A stretch of 64,000 bases of DNA, taken from positions 5,251,001 through 5,315,000 of the forward strand of contig JAWNZC010000473.1 of the NCBI GenBank assembly GCA_035771165.1, read 5' to 3'. The DNA is from Paragorgia papillata. Its lineage: Eukaryota; Cnidaria; Anthozoa; Scleralcyonacea; Coralliidae. The notes under the pieces are model-generated. The model saw only the letters and a program-made list of their open reading frames with translations, was not told where the DNA came from and ran no database searches. Below are positions 34,601 through 44,430 of the stretch, piece after piece (positions within the stretch are counted from its first letter, which is position 1; every line of letters starts with the position of its first letter). The position numbers and the translations under genes are program-made.

Positions 34601-37600
34601 TCCCAGGCTCTATGTTATCCAGTACACCTGATTTAATTAAGTGTTATCAGAGGGCTTCAAATTGTGATCTTCAGTCTATGAAATTTTCTTCCAATAAAAA
34701 CTGTGCAACTGTTAAGGGATTATTTGGTATGTCCCAGATGGAGTTGGCTGTTTTCTTCAGTGATTTAATGCCAGGATCAACATCAGACAATGAGATAACA
34801 CTTAATTAAATCAGGTGTACTGGATAACATAGAGCCTGGGAGAGGTGTGATAACACTAGAGGGTTTACCATCCACTTACCAGGATACTTGTGGAGAGAGG
34901 GGGCTATATCATTTTGCCCCACCAATGTTGCACCAAAACATTTGACATAGCTCGGGTCTACGCATTCATGTTGAATGGATTATTGGAAGGATGAGAAACT
35001 GGCACATCCTGTCACAGGTCTGGCCAATGAACCAGTATGACTTACTTAATCCTACATGGAAACTAATTGGCATTCTTGTCAATATGGGCCCACCTAGGTT
35101 GGGGAATAAAAACAAATCTCATTTAATTTATTACAATGAATGTAAATGAATATTATGTTTAAACTAAAAATGTTCATAAAAAGATTTAAATTGTTTATTC
35201 AAGCATGCATAAATAGTAAACATTGAATTGTTTATTATTTCCAATTATTATTGAATTTAATTTTATTAATACCTAGTATATAATTTATTAAATAATAAAA
35301 TATAAAATGTTTATATTATTATTAACATAATATATACATTATATACAATCAGTTTGCCATTCTGCTTTATATTTACTCTATATTTACTTTATATTTATTC
35401 TACTTTATACAATTTGCAATACCATGCAGGTAATTTCAGTATAAACTATAAAGTTCACTAGATAAATGTCAAATGAGTACTATTTACAACAATTTGGGAG
35501 ATTTTTTTAGGCTTACTAATGCCATTGCTGTAACTTTAGATTTCAAATCCAAGAAGGCTTCATCAAACTGAATGGGAAAAAGTGTGGCGACCATGGTCTA
35601 AAAAACCATTTATATTATGCGCTAGTGTTTTTTATTATTCCCGAATTAAAATAAAGCGATCGTACATGATAACATATGATCAAATTGTATGATCTTAGTT
35701 GCAACAGAGTAGATACAGTTCAGGTTTAAAAACAGTGCTTTAAAATAAACAAATCATTCTTACCTCGAGTTGTCGACGACGGCACTTCGCACTTTCAATA
35801 CCAGTTTTCTTTTCAAATTTCGAAAGTTAGCAGCTAAAATTTCTACAGGACCAAGGTGACTTCACTCTTTTACGAACCAAGCAAAAAATGAAGCGTTTGT
35901 ATATTTTTAACCACCAAAAATTTCAACTCAAACGTTATAGTTTTTCTATTACAAAATCGACTTTGTCTTGTTGTCATCCTCTGTCCCCGCGCGGTTTGCC
36001 ACCCAAAAATGGCGGTTAAGGCCTGGTCGCATAGCGTGAGAAAGGCTAAATCAGCCAAAGTTCCATGACGTCATTTTATGTCGTAATCAAACGTTGCGGC
36101 ATCAAGTCAGTTTTGGCAGATGGAAACAAGTATTTTTTGCAGACACTCGGATGTGTAATGGTAAAAAATACAACATGTGATATTTTTGTGGTATTTTTAT
36201 TTTTGTGGTATTTTTTTTTTAAATACCCCTAGTGAAGAAATTTAAATTTAATACTGATGTCATTAGCCAATCAGGAATGAGGAAAATTGATTGAAATGTT
36301 ATTAGTGATTTAATAACATTAAACTACTAATTAATAAAAAATCACACTTAAGAAATGGTTCATGGTTTGGCGTGCTCCATCGAGTTATGGATGCACGCGG
36401 GAAGTTGGGAGAGCACGAAAAAAGCGTAAGAGTTGGTCGAGGCGATAGTTCTGTGTGCTCTCCCAATTTCCCAAGTGCATCCATAACCCGATGGAGCACG
36501 CCAAATCATGATCCATTTCTTTTTTAACAGAGAATCGGACACAAAACAACGAAAAACAATATTTATGGAGCACGCACGGTAGCCAATCAGAAACGCCGTT
36601 ATATTACATCTATGTTATAATTGTGTTTGGCAAAATAATAGTAATACCACTCGTGCTCCGCACTCGTGATATTATGAATATTTTGCCAAACACGCGTGCG
36701 ATTTTTCATTAATCCTTCTCGAACAGTGTTATTTCCTATACTAATAATCCCAACTTGTCATGGTATTAAATACTTAATAAGTGAGAGAGTGGGGTCTTTA
36801 CGGTAAAATATTAAACCGAGGTCTTGCTGTATTGACCGAGTGATAGCGAGGTTAATACGCTCAAGACCGAGGTTTAATATTTTACCGTAAAGACCGAACG
36901 GTCGAGGTTATTAAGTAGTTTATTATATGGCACTTTTTATTTCAAAGTCAATCTTGTATTTCTTGGTCTTCGCTTCCTTTAACTTCGTCAAAACGCCGAA
37001 TTAGCGTTGTTTTCTTCTGTTTCTTTCTCGTCTGGATACTAGAATTTACTTTTATAATGTTCATCGTCGTCTATTTCATCTATTTTCGCCGTTTTTCGGC
37101 AATAAAAGTTTCTTATTAGGATTTTTTGTTTGTTTCCAATCGTATAAGGCATTAACAATTTTCATAATGCCCGTGGGCATTACGGAGAAATCTCGCCCCG
37201 TCAGCAACCAATCACAGCGCGTGATTTTACCGGAAGTAATCCGTGCCATATAATAATAGTTTATAATGTCATTATTAACGAGGTAATATAATTAGCATTG
37301 TTTGGAGAAATCAAATAAATGAAGCATTTTGTTTGAATGATACAGTTTAACATATTAACGTAACGAGTTTACGTACAGGTTTCGCCCTCGGGGCTGGGAT
37401 TAAGTAATGTTTAATAAATGAGCAGCAGTGTTATCAGATTGACTAATGTAGAGATACAGATTTTCTGCATAAAAGTCATTTGTTCAAGACAAATAAATTG
37501 TTCGTTATATAGTTTCCAAAGTTTCATCTGGTAAGAACATTACACCATGCAACATCTCAAGTACATGCCTTTTTTGTTAGGATCTAAGTCCAGAAACCAA

Positions 37601-39657
37601 CTGGCCAAGCGTTGTAAATGTTGTAAAAACATTTGTCAAAACCGTTGGTGAAGCTGACAAAGATTTGAGAATCGTTGATCTCGGTGCTGGCACGGGTTTA
37701 GTTGCAGTTGAACTGAAGAAGTATGGCTTTACTAATGTCGATGCACTCGACGCTTCTCAACACATGCTTGATAAAGCAAAGGAGAAAAACCTTTACAAGC
37801 AATACATTTGCGAAGTCGTGACAGCCGAGAAGCGACTTGATATACCAACAGGAACCTATGACGCTCTTATAAGTTGTGGAACCATAACTGGTGGCCACGT
37901 GAATTCAAACGCGTTTGACGAAGTATTGCGTCTCGTGAAACAAGGTGAGTTACAAGCAGAGTAAGCCACTTTAGTCACAACATTTTGTGACTTGTCTTTG
38001 AGGTTGTGAAGTGACCCAAGGCCTGTACTTAACCATGGAAAATAACCAACGATTATTTAGAGATTTCAATAATACGTACGTCTATTCTACTCACTAAAAA
38101 AAAGTACGTGTATTGTATTCTTTAAAAGTACGTGTTTGTATTCTTTAGAAGTACGTTTATATTGTATTCACTAAAAGTACGTTTTGTACGTGTATTGTCC
38201 CCGAGCCCGGGTGAGGGTGCTAATCTCGACGTGCGTGGAGTCCACTTACACGCGAAATTACACGCGAAGGGGAAAGAAATTCTGCGAGATGTTTATGTAA
38301 TATTTATAAACCGCGCAGGAGGGCTTTATCGGATATAAAACACGAGGCGATAGCCGAGTGTTTTACAGCCGATAAAGCCCGTACTGCGAGGTTTTTAAAT
38401 GGCTTCTAAAAAGAATCACTTCATACGTTCATTGGCGTAGTAATTTTGAAAATTAAGCTTATCTCAGCCGTTAAAAACCAGCGAGAAACTTAGAGCGAGT
38501 ATATATCACATATATAGATCCGATACGCTCATGGTTTTTCTTTGTGTTTTCCTCATGAATTATTAATGAATTTTAGAAATATATATATATATGTTATCAA
38601 ATCCACAACTTGCGCAGTTCGGATAGCAGGGTACTGGTACCTGTTAAATTATTCAAGCTCTACTTAAAACTTAAAAGAGAACAACGAAGAAAAGGATAGT
38701 GAAAGATTCAATTGAGATGGGCTAAGAAACAAACAGCCGATTTAATATATCTTGAAGCGAAACCAGAGAACCTGAAGAAACCAAACGCCGTATGGCAAAC
38801 AAAAACTCGTCACTCAGTGGTCTTAAAATCATTTTAAAGTTAACGATAGGGGATTTGCATTTATTTAGTATTATAAATAATTATATTTATTTAGTATTTA
38901 TATATTCTGTAAACGCCAAGAACGATATACAGTTTCAGTATACCTTGACCTTGTCCTTATGTTGTTTTCACGTTTTCGCTTAACCTATAAAAACAATATA
39001 CAGCTTCACCTTTTCGTGCTTTCCCTTTGCTCGTTCAGACCATAAGTCAGCTTAACTATAGCTAACTTAAAACACTACCTTAGGCTTATGTAGACGTGAT
39101 GTTTTTCATTGACTTTGCATGCACTTTTTATTATTAAAAATACTCATGGGCTTTGTCGATTTTCTTGGCTATATTTCCAAATTTTCGACTGAAACGTGGT
39201 CTGTTTAATACTTCTTTCAGCAATCCGATTCTACTGAATTGTTTTCTCTCAGACTCTATTATAAATGTAATTTTTTAATTCTGCCTTTGCAAAACATGTA
39301 TGCATGCATAGGGCAGCCATTTAATTAAAGGCTTGCTAAAAATAATCCCATTTGAAATCTCCTAAAAACAATATATTTTTTACAACCAGAATTTAATAAT
39401 GAAATTGGTATGTTCAACTTCATTCAATCAGTTTTATTAGTCATCTTATCCATAAATTATATAATTAACTTGAAGGTTATCATTTGTTTTTATATCTGTT
39501 TACAATACAATGCAATGCAATGCAATGCAATGCAATGCAAAAACATTTATTTAAACACGATAAGTCTAAATGCAGCACAAGTGCTGATGTGGTCGTGCAA
39601 CTAATCACAAACATCTATATAGATATAAATAAATATTATAACAAATTAATTCAGTAT

Positions 39658-39694
<37 letters not shown>

Positions 39695-40883
39695 AAGATA
39701 AGTGTCAAGTTCGAAATCATACAGACGATAGAGTGCTCAATACCGAGGCAGAGCGGAATAGTAAAACAAAAGACAAACTTGAGTTACTTCATTCAAACTT
39801 TAATTCACTACAAATCTGTTTCGTATGGTAAGCGGAGCCTACCACACTCTTCAGGTGACTATTGCAACTGATGTTAACGCTTAAGAAATTTGAAATTTGA
39901 ATTATACTGGTCAAGGGATTAATCGATTATGTGGTTGACTCATATGACAATGGTATGTAGCTAGGTGTGATAAATAGTCGGTTAATGATTACATAATAAG
40001 TGTTTCTTCCTATGTCTACAAGTGGATACGAGTTCGTTTCTACGGTTGAGTGAGCTTAGTTCTGGATAGCAGATAATGATAAACTTTTCATATAAGCATA
40101 GATTACATCGTTTAGTTTTATTAGAGTAGGGTTTTACATTGTTTGATTATTCTCCATTTGATTGAGTATTGGACATCTGATTCTTTCAGTGACCAAATAT
40201 ATTTGCTGAGTTCGGTGGCAAATTTGTGTTTTTGAATTTCTAAAAGAGCTGGTGTGGTTTAAATATCTAGTTTTAAAAGAGCTTTCAGTTAGTCCAACGT
40301 AAGTTTCCTGTATCATGTTATCCTCTCTGGTAACCGTAGCTTGATAAACTGAAAAGCTAACTGAAAGCTCTTTTAAAACTAGATATTTAAACCACACCAG
40401 CTCTTTTAGAAATTCAAAACACAAATTTGCCACCGAACTCAGCAAATATATTTGGTCACTGAAAGAATCAGATGTCCAATACTCTATCAAATGGAGAATA
40501 ATCAAACAATGTAAACCCTACTCTAATAAAACTAAACGATGTAATCTATGCTTATATGAAAAGTTTATCATTATCTGCTATCCAGAACTAAGCTCACTCA
40601 ACCGTAGAAACGAACTCGTATCCACTTGTAGACATAGGAAGAAACACTTATTATGTAATCATTAACCGACTATTTATCACACCTAGCTACATACCATTGT
40701 CATATGAGTCAACCACATAATCGATTAATCCCTTGACCAGTATAATTCAAATTTCAAATTTCTTAAGCGTTAACATCAGTTGCAATAGTCACCTGAAGAG
40801 TGTGGTAGGCTCCGCTTACCATACGAAACAGATTTGTAGTGAATTAAAGTTTGAATGAAGTAACTCAAGTTTGTCTTTTGTTT

Positions 40884-40926
<43 letters not shown>

Positions 40927-41866
40927 CTGTATATAATCAGGAGTGCTTATTTTAATCAGGGGGTGGGTGGGTGGGTGGGGGTGTTTCAAAAAAAGCATGT
41001 AAAAGCGGGCGAGGGGTTGTTGTGTTTATGTATTTCTAGTATTCTTTAAAAGTACGTTTATTGTAGTCACTAAAAGTACGTGTATTGCATTCTTTAAAAG
41101 TACGTGTATTGTAGTCTTTAAAAGTACGCGTATTGTATTCTTTAAAAGTACGTGCGTGTAGTGTATTACTTAAAAGTACGTGTATTGTATTCTTTAAAAG
41201 TACGTGCATTGTATTATTTAAAAGTCGTGCGTGTAGTGTATTATTTAAAAGTACGCATGTATTGTATTCTTTAAAAGTACGTGTGTTGTATTCTTTAAAA
41301 GTACGTGTGTTGTATTCTTTAAAAGTACGTTTATTGTAGTCACTAAAAGTATATGTGTATTTGTATTCTTTAAAAGTATGTTTATTGTAGTCACTAAAAG
41401 TACGTGTATTGTATTCTTTAAAAGTACGTGTTGTATTCTTTAAAAGTACGTTTATTGTAGTCACTAAAAGTATACGTGTATTTGTATTCTTTAAAAGTAT
41501 GTTTATTGTACTCATTAAAAGTACGTGTATTGTACTCTTTAAAAGTACGCGTATTGTACTCACTACTTAGTAATTATCCTGTATTCTATATTCTAAGTTC
41601 TCTACATCTTCCGATGGACTACGAAAGTGTTCATCGCAATAAAAAAATTGTGGCTGTTCTGTTTTTCAGGAGGTTTTATCTGTTTTACAATTCGAAAAAA
41701 TGCTTATGATGAAAATATATTTGGGTATCAAGAGAAGTTTGAAGAACTAGTCAAGTCTGGAAAGTGGAAGGAAATTAGTAAAGAAGACAGTGATTATTGT
41801 TTAATTGGTCTAGATATTCAGAAACAGTGCTATATTGCTTGTTTCAAAGTGCTGAAAAACGAGTAA
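28542..41866 (+). CDS. METTL27: METTL27 (WBSCR27)-like class I SAM methyltransferase, three exons
   Basis: Joining 28542-28640, 37581-37944 and 41670-41866 gives an uninterrupted 219-residue protein. Introns are GT-AG (gttagt...gttag, phase 0; gtgagt...ttcag, phase 1). It is a seven-beta-strand SAM-dependent methyltransferase: motif [10 protein letters not shown] (residues 65-73), acidic loop DALDAS with D90, motif IV-like [15 protein letters not shown] (126-140), and GGFICFTIR at the exon 2/3 junction. The N-terminus [11 protein letters not shown] is typical of the WBSCR27 family. Human METTL27 is slightly longer (about 245 aa). The cellular substrate is unknown. ATG 28542 is chosen because the exon is open from it and the context is atATGG. 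Both introns are filled with transposon remnants. Confidence 0.9.
28641..29979. other. Intron 1, first part: no element recognised
   Basis: AT-rich intron sequence. Short ORFs at 28699-28904 and 29301-29579 lack recognisable domains. A possible extra exon near 29607-29711 was considered and not used. A small tandem of aagggatgt (29951-29977) abuts the next element. Confidence 0.4.
29980..30831. mobile_element. 852-bp inverted-repeat element carrying a gypsy RNase H fragment
   Basis: The ends gggactggtcattatttatg and the inverted tccataaataatgaccggtc (finishing ccc at 30831), plus adjoining G-rich and C-rich stretches, form imperfect terminal inverted repeats. Between them lie a Ty3/gypsy coding fragment and more G-rich sequence. 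The target duplication is not resolved. Either the retrotransposon fragment was captured, or it inserted into a MITE and was later reduced. Confidence 0.65.
30138..30620 (+). pseudogene. Ty3/gypsy retrotransposon RNase H fragment
   Basis: The frame shows [20 protein letters not shown] followed by [14 protein letters not shown], then [20 protein letters not shown] and [12 protein letters not shown]. This is the end of the reverse-transcriptase connection and the RNase H-like domain of a Metaviridae-type Pol. The frame breaks near 30452. A second piece ([19 protein letters not shown]) extends the linker toward integrase up to about 30620. There is no RT active site, integrase or LTR, so it is a small dead fragment in the host intron. 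Confidence 0.9.
30832..31862. other. Intron 1 sequence, no gene
   Basis: AT-rich. A tgcggatac...atgtatccgca pair (31303 and 31408) with an attttattata pair forms a loose inverted repeat. A (GGGA)n-like run is at 31820-31836. No coding signal is seen. Confidence 0.4.
31863..32230. mobile_element. 368-bp MITE (tagggacc termini)
   Basis: tagggaccttaagatctacg at the left is mirrored by gcatcttaaggtcccta at the right. Its target is recognisable: the sequence on both sides (cctactaat / actgcccgagactgcccggg) reads continuously in inverted form at about 32935-32995, so it inserted into a pre-existing inverted repeat. No coding capacity. Confidence 0.75.
32231..33010. repeat. Inverted repeat with ~190-bp arms, plus cccgggcagtctcgggcagt repeats
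   Basis: The arms 32265-32456 and 32645-32840 are near-perfect inverted copies (tagatccacatttacggcac at the left). Outside them are inverted ctcccgggcag motifs, tandemly repeated on the right (32893-32985). With the cctactaat flank at 31857 and its inverse at 32980-32990, this may be one larger element of about 1.1 kb, excluding the nested MITE. Confidence 0.75.
33011..33372. other. Intron 1 spacer with a short repeat
   Basis: gcactcgtgatattattaat through aatattttgctaaacac and gatttttcattaattcttc (33061-33125) recurs at 36658-36720. Otherwise nothing is recognised. Confidence 0.5.
33373..36049. mobile_element. 2.7-kb palindromic element carrying a Harbinger-type transposase remnant
   Basis: Arms of about 1.25 kb (33373-34640 and 34795-36049) are inverted copies at high similarity, with the tip acgctatgcgaccaggcctt. 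The centre (34641-34794) is single-copy. The right arm and centre carry transposase-like coding sequence on the + strand; the left arm holds an antisense duplicate of its 3' part. This looks like an inverted duplication of one end of a PIF/Harbinger-like element. The target duplication is unclear because the flanks also extend the inverted similarity (ttagcc/ggctaa). Confidence 0.8.
34643..35110 (+). pseudogene. PIF/Harbinger-like DDE transposase C-terminal fragment
   Basis: Fragments read [20 protein letters not shown] then [11 protein letters not shown] (34710-34800), [12 protein letters not shown] then [10 protein letters not shown] (34815-34880), and [18 protein letters not shown] (34950-35005). 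This order matches the DDE_Tnp_4 core of Harbinger transposases (GSTSD, then GF, then IHVERxIGR). Frameshifts and stops separate the pieces, and the normal DRGF aspartate is replaced. The antisense duplicate of the 3' portion lies at 34330-34640. Confidence 0.75.
36050..37580. repeat. Intron 1, last part: two palindromic hairpin repeats
   Basis: Palindrome 1 (36350-36521) pairs aagaaatggttcatggtttg with its inverse around a short centre. Palindrome 2 (about 36768-36928) pairs ggtctttacggtaaaatatt with its inverse. The repeat at 36658-36720 is shared with 33061-33125. No gene is seen. The acceptor ttgttag for exon 2 ends at 37580. Confidence 0.65.
37581..37944 (+). CDS. METTL27: METTL27-like exon 2 (SAM-binding core)
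   Basis: 121 codons plus one base, carrying the SAM-binding glycine motif, the D90 acidic loop and the YDALISCG segment. Donor caag|gtgagt. The G split between exons completes as a glycine codon with exon 3, giving the KQGGF junction. Confidence 0.92.
38085..38185. repeat. Minisatellite (tattctttaaaagtacgtg), short array
   Basis: About four units of roughly 22 bp alternate between ttctttaaaagtacgtgt and tcactaaaagtacgt forms. It is the same family as the long array at 41035-41575 near the other end of this intron. Confidence 0.85.
38186..39655. other. Intron 2 sequence, no gene
   Basis: AT-rich. A palindrome-like stretch around 38325-38385 pairs gggctttatcgg with ccgataaagccc. A short (tgcaa)n run is at 39511-39540. 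No coding signal is seen. Confidence 0.45.
39656..40921. mobile_element. Head-to-head inverted pair of Penelope-like 3' ends between (TA)n tracts
   Basis: The arms 39762-40293 and 40352-40887 are nearly perfect inverted copies around a 58-bp centre. Each arm reads outward through the C-terminal part of a Penelope-like element. The pair is bounded by (TA)n microsatellites (39658-39694 and 40887-40921). The left arm has an extra tail (agtgctcaat...) similar to that at 58478. Penelope-like elements often leave inverted, 5'-truncated copies with microsatellite junctions, which fits. Confidence 0.75.
40335..40700 (+). pseudogene. Penelope-like element C-terminus (GIY-YIG domain region)
   Basis: The + strand reads, with one frame change near the middle, [18 protein letters not shown] then NSTELSK-like [48 protein letters not shown] and [17 protein letters not shown]. 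This series (Y/F-x-R-x-NH...F, CNLCLYEK...RNEL...CRH) matches the GIY-YIG endonuclease tail of Penelope-like retroelements. The mirrored copy is on the minus strand at 39960-40300. There is no RT domain. Confidence 0.7.
40922..41034. other. Short G-rich intron spacer
   Basis: It contains a (GGGT)n-like run at 40960-40982. Nothing else is recognised. Confidence 0.5.
41035..41575. repeat. Minisatellite array of ~22-bp units (ctttaaaagtacgtgtattg)
   Basis: About 24 units with two alternating flavours, tattctttaaaagtacgtg and tagtcactaaaagtacgt, so part of the array shows a higher-order period near 44-46 bp. It ends about 90 bp upstream of the exon 3 acceptor. The same repeat is at 38085-38185. 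Confidence 0.92.
41670..41866 (+). CDS. METTL27: METTL27-like exon 3
   Basis: The acceptor tttttcag ends at 41669. The exon completes the split glycine, continues [15 protein letters not shown], and ends FKVLKNE-stop (TAA 41864-41866). It supplies the last beta strands of the methyltransferase fold. Confidence 0.9.
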
Positions 41867-41950
41867 TATTGTTCACTTTGCATAAGAATCCGTTTCCAAC
41901 TCACTTATGACATGTGCCAATCATTTCTTAATACAATATTTTTTATTAAA

Positions 41951-41956
41951 AATAAA
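41951..41956 (+). terminator. Candidate poly(A) signal of the METTL27-like gene
   Basis: aataaa 85 bp after the stop codon in AT-rich sequence. It is the first canonical hexamer downstream, and the next transposon begins only about 70 bp further on. Confidence 0.55.
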
Positions 41957-42025
41957 ACTTGAGATTGAGAACCTTGTGTATATTGTTTGTAATATCGACG
42001 ACTTTGCATGAAAGGAGTGATAATA

Positions 42026-42170
42026 TATGTTATTTGCCGGTTGGGAGGTCCATACTGGGATTTGCCCGAGGTCTCAAAAGCTGCCCGAGGCGCCTGGAGG
42101 CCGAGGGTTGTTTTTGAGACCGAGGGCAAATATTTCCCAGTACGGACCGACCAAAACCAGTAAATAACAT
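42026..42170. repeat. Hairpin H1 (gttatttgcc...ccagtaaataac)
   Basis: An imperfect palindrome whose halves pair gaggtccatactggga with tcccagtacggacc and gcccgaggtctc with gagaccgagggc. It is the tip of the left arm. Confidence 0.85.
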
Positions 42171-42500
42171 TTTATTTTTTTTATCATAATTATGTTGCGT
42201 AATAGGAAGTTGCGTAATCAAAGACATGCAAGATATTCACGTGATATTATTGAAGTCTAAAGTTCATCAGTTGTAGTGTTTGACAGTTTATGAAGTCAAC
42301 AAGCCTGAGCTGACACCAAGCTTGTAATTCTTTTTTGTGAACGACGAAACAGTCAAAACTTTAACCGATCCTGTCGCGAAGAAGAGGTAAAATGCTGTCT
42401 GTGTGTTGTGAATGCTTAGTTCGATAAATATAGGATAAAAACCGAATGGTCGGTCTTTCACTGAAATTCAAGACCGACCATGAGGTTTTTATGTTGTTTA

Positions 42501-42527
42501 TATACCCAGCACACCCATTTTCTATTG
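42501..42527. repeat. Inner inverted repeat, left (partner 44782-44808)
   Basis: tatacccagcacacccattt plus tctattg is repeated in inverted form at 44782-44808 with one mismatch. The pair brackets the tyrosine recombinase remnant and may mark the ends of the Crypton-bearing unit. Confidence 0.6.
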
Positions 42528-42781
42528 TTGTCAAGAGGTTTTGGAAAATTTTTCTTTGTTCTTATGTCATAATTTAAGCGAATGAATAAAGTTTCCTGCC
42601 GATTTTTGGCTAATTACATGGTTTATTTGAATAGCGAAGACAATGCCTAATTTTAATATCGGAGACCTTTTGTTTTGACAATTTTAAAATAAAGTGCTCT
42701 GAAGTTTGATAAGTGATAAAATTGCAGAAAGTCGTAAAATAGGTTCGCACTTTGGGTGGTTTTGGGTTAGGTTGAGGAGTA

Positions 42782-44430
42782 ATGGAGACGGAAGATTCTG
42801 AACATTACTCAGTCAAGTCCACAGCGAGAAAGAACTGTACCGGCATTTGATGATTGCTATCGAGAGGCATTATCAACTTAGAACCAAATGAAGATAATTG
42901 GCCGTGGGGTGTCAACATAGACGAAGTCGACGAGCAACCAGCTGTAGCGGATTTGAATCGGTTTGCAGCGCCTGTATCTGAGATCGAAATTCAAGCTAAG
43001 ATAGGCGATTGTGTGCCCAAGTCGACAAAATACAAAGATAAGTGGGCTGTTACGTTGTTTGAGGATTGGCGAAAGCAAAGAAACATGCAAGTCTGCAATG
43101 TTAATAAGGGAAGTGTCGGTGGTCAAGCGCCTGGTTTAGAAAGTTATAAAAAATTCCCTAGAAGTAATGTTGGACGATGAACTAAATCGGACATTGGCAT
43201 GTTTCATTTGTGAAGTAAGAAAAACTGATGGGATAATCGCTTCCAATTCAACATTATTTGAAAGGGAAGGGTAGAGTAGTGAGGTTATTCAACGACGAAA
43301 AATTTGTGTATTTGAGAAATGCGTTGGACGCTGTGATGAAAGAAGTGCTTCAGTAGGCCTTGGACTCACTAAGAAACAAGGGGAAGTTATAACATTGAAC
43401 GAAGAAGAAGAGCTTTGGCAGAAAGGAGTTCTCGGAGATTCGCATCCTCAACAATTACTTGATACTTTGGTTTTCCTATTTGGCATTCATTTCGCGTTAA
43501 GAGGAGGCAGTGAACATAGAAGACTTCGAGCAGAAAACTCACAAATTGTTAAAGGCGTCGACAAACAAACTGGCATGCAGTACTTAGAGTATCGTGAAGA
43601 TGTTTCTTAAACAAACGCTGGGGTTCTCAAAGATCGAAAACTGGAAAGAAAGGTGACGCGTGCATATGAGAATAAAGAGAACAAGAAACGCTGCATTGTT
43701 CGTTTGTACGAAAAATATATTAGTTTGTGGTGAGTATATGTATGATATATTTGCGCTTTTAATGAATATTGTGAAATTATAGCTCAATGGCTGTATGTGC
43801 TAATAAGTTACTGCATTTTTAATAGTCAGAGACACGTTATTGTAAAGTTTTTTTGTTTTGTTTTATATTTGTAGCCCTAGTGTTGGCGCTGGGAAGTCGA
43901 CCGGTTTTTATCGAAGTGCTTTGAAATGTCCCAAGCCAAACTGTTGGTACAGCGATGTTCCTATCGGCCATAATAAACTGGCTTCGACTGTTAAACGATT
44001 ATGCGAGCAGGCCGGTATATCTGGATATATAGAACAAATCATTCCTTACGAGCAACAGCAGCAACGAGGATGTATGATAAGGGAATTGATGAGCAGCTTA
44101 TATGCGAAAAAACTGGTGAGGCATATAAAGCGTTTAGTTTTATTTTTTGAATTATCTATGGACTCAGTATTTTCATTGCAAATTTTAGGTCACTGAAGCA
44201 ATGCCGTGAGGGCGTATAAAAGAACTTCAAGGGAACAAGAAGTTGAAGTGTCTGACATTTTGTATGGTGTTAATGTGACTAAGTTGAAGAAAGCAAGAGA
44301 AGAAGAACGATGTGAGACTAAAAGTAAAAGTTGTGTAGAAGGGAGTAAATGCGAAAATGAGAGTGCAAGCGAAAGGCCTAATCGTAATAAGGCTCCGATA
44401 AACATAAATTTTAATTTTGTTGTAAATTGA
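42782..44430 (+). pseudogene. Crypton-type tyrosine recombinase (DUF3504 family), decayed
   Basis: The protein is recognisable across several frames. KSTKYKDKWAVTLFEDWRK is the N-terminal helical region; LACFICEVRKTDG follows. LWQKGVLGDSHPQQLLDTLV continues into FGIHFALRGGSEHRRLR, which holds the first catalytic Arg. WYSDVPIGHNKLASTVKRLC leads to NHSLRATAATR with the HxxR box, and RAYKRTS holds the likely nucleophile Tyr. Two GT-AG introns keep the frame: 43730-43874 and 44116-44188. Defects are an early frame break near 42849, breaks near 43130-43260, a TAA at about 43608, a frameshift near 44035 and a TGA at about 44195. Length and domain order match Crypton-derived ZMYM/QRICH1/KIAA1958-like proteins. 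Confidence 0.85.

Noticed and set aside
41036..41563. 175-residue minus-strand ORF rich in Thr/Arg/Lys
   Set aside because: It is a translation of the 22-bp minisatellite in intron 2.
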